A DNA stretch of 64,000 nucleotides from Streptomyces aurantiogriseus (GTDB lineage: Bacteria; Actinomycetota; Actinomycetes; Streptomycetales; Streptomycetaceae): the NCBI RefSeq assembly GCF_014649375.1, contig NZ_BMSX01000017.1, positions 177,519 through 241,518 on the forward strand, written 5' to 3'. Numbering within the stretch: position 1 is the first letter of the stretch; every line of letters begins with the position of its first letter. The notes below the pieces were generated by a model. The model was not told the DNA's origin. It saw only the letters and a list, made by a program, of their open reading frames with translations, and did not search any database. The position numbers and the translations under genes were made by a program. This document shows positions 60,808 to 64,000 of the stretch, piece by piece.

Positions 60808-61980
60808 CTACGCCAACAACCCCCGTAGCGGAAACACAGCCCGCCGAGTAGCCAACACCGCCTGATCCAACCGATCCGCAGGGTCGTACCCCGCCTCCCA
60901 CTCCCCCCACCCCACAGGCCACCGCCCATCAGTCATCCGCACCGGCCCCAACTGCCGAGTACGAGCAAATACCTCCTGCCGCCACCCCTCCGGAATAACC
61001 GTCTCCGGCTCCACCGGCCTCCCCGCCACCACCCCCACCAAATGCGCCCACGACCGCGGCACCACATCCACCACCGCATATCCACCCCCACCCAACGCGA
61101 CCCACTTCCCCCCGGCGTACTCATGAGCCAACTCATGACAAGCCACCTGCACAGCCCGCTGCGCGTCCAGCGACACCGCCAAATGAGCCAACGGATCCTC
61201 AAAATGCGTATCGGCCCCATGCTGGGTCACCAACACATCCGGCCGAAAATCAGCAATCAACTCCGGCACCACAGCATGAAACGCCCGCAACCACCCCGCA
61301 TCCCCCGTCCCCGCCGGCAGAGCGACATTCACGGCCGACCCCTCCGCAGACTCCGCCCCCGTCTCATCAGGCCACCCCGTCTGCGGAAACAACGTCCGAG
61401 GATGCTCGTGCAACGAAATCGTCAGCACCCGCGGATCGTCCCAGAACGCCGCCTGCACCCCGTCCCCGTGATGCACATCGACATCCACATAAGCGACCCG
61501 CTCGGCCCCCAACTCCAACAACCGCGCAATCGCCAGTGACGCGTCGTTGTAAATACAGAACCCCGCCGCACCCCCCGGCATCGCATGATGCAGCCCACCC
61601 GCGAAATTCACCGCATGCGACACCTCCCCCCGCCACACAGCCTCCGCCGCCCCCACCGACAGCCCCGCGATAAGAGAAGACACCTCATGCATCCCGCCGA
61701 AGGCCGGATCATCCACCGTCCCCAGCCCATACGACGTGTCCGCGGCCCCAGGATCCGCCGAGGCCGCCTTCACGGCCTCGATGTAGTCCTCCCGGTGGAC
61801 GAGCCGCAGCGTCGACTCCCCGGCCGGCTTGGCGCCCACGACCTCCAGCTCACGATCGAGCCCCAGGGCATGGACCAGCCTCCGGGTCAGATCCAGCCGA
61901 ACCGGATCCATCGGATGCTCCGGGCCGAAGTCATAGCCCGTTACTGCCTCGTCCCACATCAGCTGTGCGCGGCCGCTCAT
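60808..61980 (-). CDS. acuC: Acetoin utilisation protein AcuC / histone-deacetylase family
   Basis: 390 residues from the ATG at 61980 (a GTG nine bases upstream is possible). Zn-dependent deacetylase fold: HPMDPVRLDLTRRLV, GGLHHAMPGGAAGFCIYND, YVDVDVHHGDGVQAAFWDD with zinc Asp/His, and ALGGGGYAV with the catalytic Tyr. It removes acetyl groups from proteins such as acetyl-CoA synthetase. Its 5' end overlaps the MFS gene by about 50 bases. Confidence 0.9.
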   Translation of the reverse strand: MSGRAQLMWDEAVTGYDFGPEHPMDPVRLDLTRRLVHALGLDRELEVVGAKPAGESTLRLVHREDYIEAVKAASADPGAADTSYGLGTVDDPAFGGMHEVSSLIAGLSVGAAEAVWRGEVSHAVNFAGGLHHAMPGGAAGFCIYNDASLAIARLLELGAERVAYVDVDVHHGDGVQAAFWDDPRVLTISLHEHPRTLFPQTGWPDETGAESAEGSAVNVALPAGTGDAGWLRAFHAVVPELIADFRPDVLVTQHGADTHFEDPLAHLAVSLDAQRAVQVACHELAHEYAGGKWVALGGGGYAVVDVVPRSWAHLVGVVAGRPVEPETVIPEGWRQEVFARTRQLGPVRMTDGRWPVGWGEWEAGYDPADRLDQAVLATRRAVFPLRGLLA

Positions 61981-63160
61981 GCCCGCCACCGTATCGGTCC
62001 GGTTGAGGAGCGAACGACCGGGCGTACACCAATGTGACCAGCACCAACACCATCGGCACCACCATCGCCCCCCGATAGCTCCACGCGTCCCCCAACGCCC
62101 CCACCAACGGCGAACCGATCAAAAACCCCACATAGTTGAAAACATTCAGCCGAGCGACGGCCGCATCCGAAGCTCCTGGGAACAACCTGCCCGCTGCCGC
62201 AAAGGTCTGCGGCACCAGCACACACAACCCCACCCCCAGCAAAGTGAACCCACCCATCCCCACCCACGCCCCAGGAGCCACGGCCACCACCCCGAACCCC
62301 AAGGCCGCCACCACAGCCCCCAGCCGCACCACCACCACAGCCCCGAACCGCCGCACCCCGACGTCCCCGATGGCCCGCCCGAGCAACGTCGTCACCATGT
62401 ACACGTTGTACGGAACGGTCGCCAGCTGCTCCGAACTCCCCAACACGTCCTGGAGGTACTTCGCACTCCAGTTGGACACGGTCGAGTCCCCGATGTACGC
62501 GAAGGTCATCACCAGACACAACGGCAACAAGGCCCTGAAGACGACGCCTCCCCCCGCACCCGTGCCCGCACCCCGCTCGGCCTCGTTCTCCACGTCACGG
62601 CCGTCCGCACCGACGTACCACCGACTCCCCACCAGCACGGCCGGCAGCAGCACCAACACCACCGGCAGATACGACACCCACAGCGTGAGATGCCAGTGCG
62701 CCCCGCCCCACGCCAGCGAGGCCCCCACGATGCCGCCCAGGCTGTACGCGGCATGGAAACTGAGCATGATGCTCCGCCCGTACGCCCGCTGCAGACTCAC
62801 CCCGAGCATGTTCATCGAGGCGTCCAACGCCCCCACGGCGAGCCCGAAGACAGCGAGCGCGACCCCCAGCTCGACCATCCGCTCCCCCGCCCCGACGCCC
62901 AACAGCGCCAGGAGCACGACCGGCTGGGACCAGCGCAACAGCCGCGTGGCCGGTATCCGCTTCACGAGCTGCTCGGTGGCCACGCTGCCGACACCGGCCA
63001 GGATGGGCACGGCGGCAAGGAAGAGGGGCAGCAGCGCGTCGGAGACCCCGTACCGGTCCTGGATGGCAGGAATCCGGGTCACGAGCAGAGCAAAGGCGGC
63101 GCCCTGCGCGAAGAAGCTGAACGCCAACGAGGCCCTACCGCGCCGCAGCACTTCTGTCAT
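61931..63160 (-). CDS. MFS transporter
   Basis: 409 residues, twelve hydrophobic segments; N-terminal half with RASLAFSFFAQGAAFALLVT and GVGSVATEQLVKRI, second half beginning ALLPLCLVMTFAYIGDSTVS. The GALDASMNMLGVSLQ segment resembles YbjJ/fucose-permease-like MFS proteins. Substrate unknown. It overlaps the start of acuC, so the two are likely cotranscribed. Confidence 0.85.
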   Translation of the reverse strand: MTEVLRRGRASLAFSFFAQGAAFALLVTRIPAIQDRYGVSDALLPLFLAAVPILAGVGSVATEQLVKRIPATRLLRWSQPVVLLALLGVGAGERMVELGVALAVFGLAVGALDASMNMLGVSLQRAYGRSIMLSFHAAYSLGGIVGASLAWGGAHWHLTLWVSYLPVVLVLLPAVLVGSRWYVGADGRDVENEAERGAGTGAGGGVVFRALLPLCLVMTFAYIGDSTVSNWSAKYLQDVLGSSEQLATVPYNVYMVTTLLGRAIGDVGVRRFGAVVVVRLGAVVAALGFGVVAVAPGAWVGMGGFTLLGVGLCVLVPQTFAAAGRLFPGASDAAVARLNVFNYVGFLIGSPLVGALGDAWSYRGAMVVPMVLVLVTLVYARSFAPQPDRYGGGHERPRTADVGRGSNGL

Positions 63161-63227
63161 GGCGGCGAGCGTAGGGCCCCGGCGTACTCGTGGGTAGATC
63201 CAGCCAAAGGTGAATTTCCCTCAAGTT

Positions 63228-63884
63228 TCAGCCGACGGGCGAGACCAACAGGTCGGCCAGCTCCCCCATGTCCGAGAAGAGCCGATTGGCCTGAGCGAGC
63301 TTCGCGGCAGGCGTCATCGCGGTGAAACCGTAGACGTCCATCCCCGCCGCGACGGCCGCCTGCACCCCGAGCGGACTGTCCTCGACGACGACACACCGCT
63401 CCGGAGCGACTCCCATCCGCCGGGCGGCGTACAGGAACAGATCCGGCGCCGGCTTCCCTCGCCCCACATCCTGCGAACTGAAGATGCGCGAGTCCTCGAA
63501 CCACCGGTCCAGCCCGGTCGCCCGATGCCCCACCCGAATCCGCTCATGGCTCCCGGACGACGCCACACAGTACGGCACCCCGTCCGCGGCAAGCTTCTCG
63601 AGCACATCCACGACGCCGGCCACCGCCTCCAACTCCCGCTCGAACGCGGCGAACACACGCCCGTGGAAGACGTCGTCGAAACCCTCGGGCAGCCGCTGCC
63701 CCGTGCGCTCCTGGATCAGGTCGTGGATCCGATGCATCGCGGACCCCATGTAGTCACGGATGGAGTCCTCGTACGACGTCGGATGCCCGAGCTCGGTGAG
63801 ATAGGCGGCCAGGAGCCGGTTGGAGATGGGCTCACTGTCGACGAGAACGCCGTCGTTGTCGAAGATAACCAGGTCGTAGCGCAT
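63228..63884 (-). CDS. HAD-IA hydrolase (phosphoglycolate-phosphatase-like)
   Basis: 218 residues. Motif I IFDNDGVLVDSEPISN, motif II VASSGSHERI, Lys in VGRGKPAPDLFLYAARRMG, motif III VVVEDSPLGVQAAVAAGM. A four-helix cap lies between residues 15 and 85. It acts on a small phosphorylated metabolite, beta-phosphoglucomutase-like or sugar phosphatase. Confidence 0.88.
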   Translation of the reverse strand: MRYDLVIFDNDGVLVDSEPISNRLLAAYLTELGHPTSYEDSIRDYMGSAMHRIHDLIQERTGQRLPEGFDDVFHGRVFAAFERELEAVAGVVDVLEKLAADGVPYCVASSGSHERIRVGHRATGLDRWFEDSRIFSSQDVGRGKPAPDLFLYAARRMGVAPERCVVVEDSPLGVQAAVAAGMDVYGFTAMTPAAKLAQANRLFSDMGELADLLVSPVG

Positions 63885-63912
63885 GCCTCGACCCTAAACT
63901 ACCCCGAAAAGC

Positions 63913-63946
63913 AGAAAGGCCCACACCTCTCGGTGTGGGCCTTTCT
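63913..63946 (-). terminator. rRNA operon terminator
   Basis: AGAAAGGCCCACACC (63913-63927) pairs over 15 bases with 63932-63946 around TCTC, followed on the minus strand by a short T-containing run. It lies 8 bases after the 5S end. Confidence 0.9.
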
Positions 63947-63953
63947 CAATGAT

Positions 63954-64000
63954 TGTTCGGCGGCGTCCTACTCTCCCACAGGGTCCCCCCTGCAGTACCA
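63954..64000 (-). rRNA. rrf: 5S ribosomal RNA, 3' part, cut by the window
   Basis: The complement reads TGGTACTGCAGGGGGGACCC then TGTGGGAGAGTAGGACGCCG and CCGAACA, the conserved 3' half of bacterial 5S rRNA. The rest of the rRNA operon should lie to the right, transcribed leftward. Confidence 0.93.

Overview
The window is high-GC actinobacterial chromosome, almost certainly Streptomyces. The evidence is strong G/C bias at third codon positions, GTG/TTG starts, many 4-bp ATGA/GTGA stop-start overlaps, and a recognisable gene set: class I lysS-argS, rex-hemA-hemC-hemD, the developmental pair bldN-rsbN, a bdtA-like gene and a small bS22-type ribosomal protein gene. The last bases are the 3' part of a 5S rRNA gene on the minus strand.

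Left part (1-15.5 kb): a truncated membrane-anchored SMODS-associated-NUDIX-like gene next to a SLOG-fold gene, which looks like a conflict/nucleotide-signalling remnant. Then come an MFS exporter, a small secreted protein, an M20 peptidase, an OmpR-type two-component system, a flavin monooxygenase/reductase pair, single regulators (AraC, HxlR, MarR), a permease/TIGR03943 pair, and small metabolic genes.

Middle (15.5-29 kb): a free-standing LAGLIDADG homing endonuclease converges on rtcB, and the adjoining part of rtcB is visibly lower in GC than the rest. Two DUF3558 lipoproteins, a DUF2637 membrane protein, lysS and argS, several small proteins and hemB follow.

Central feature (29.4-46.4 kb): a RiPP gene cluster of daptide type. 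It encodes a LuxR-type regulator, an F420-type luciferase-like oxidoreductase, an RRE protein, a SAM methyltransferase, a class III aminotransferase, an iron-ADH-like protein, an M50 protease, a two-gene ABC exporter and five short precursors. The precursors share a leader (ELEMQELExLExPG) and all end in Thr. In daptides the C-terminal Thr is oxidatively decarboxylated (MpaB), transaminated (MpaD) and dimethylated (MpaM) to a charged diamine, with the RRE protein (MpaC) binding the leader. This cluster also contains a class III lanthionine synthetase (LanKC) and a YcaO protein, although no precursor has a cysteine. It therefore looks like a hybrid pathway with extra Ser/Thr chemistry. It lies between hemD and hemB, genes I recall as neighbours in model Streptomyces. 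A near-identical 150-bp repeat occurs at 29.2 kb and, inverted, at 53.4 kb.

Right part (46.5-64 kb): rex-hemACD on the minus strand with a Rex operator upstream, a glutaredoxin-like gene, a HAD hydrolase, bldN-rsbN, an acyltransferase, an epimerase, bS22, a bdtA-like gene, acuC, an MFS transporter, a HAD phosphatase and the 5S rRNA end with its terminator.
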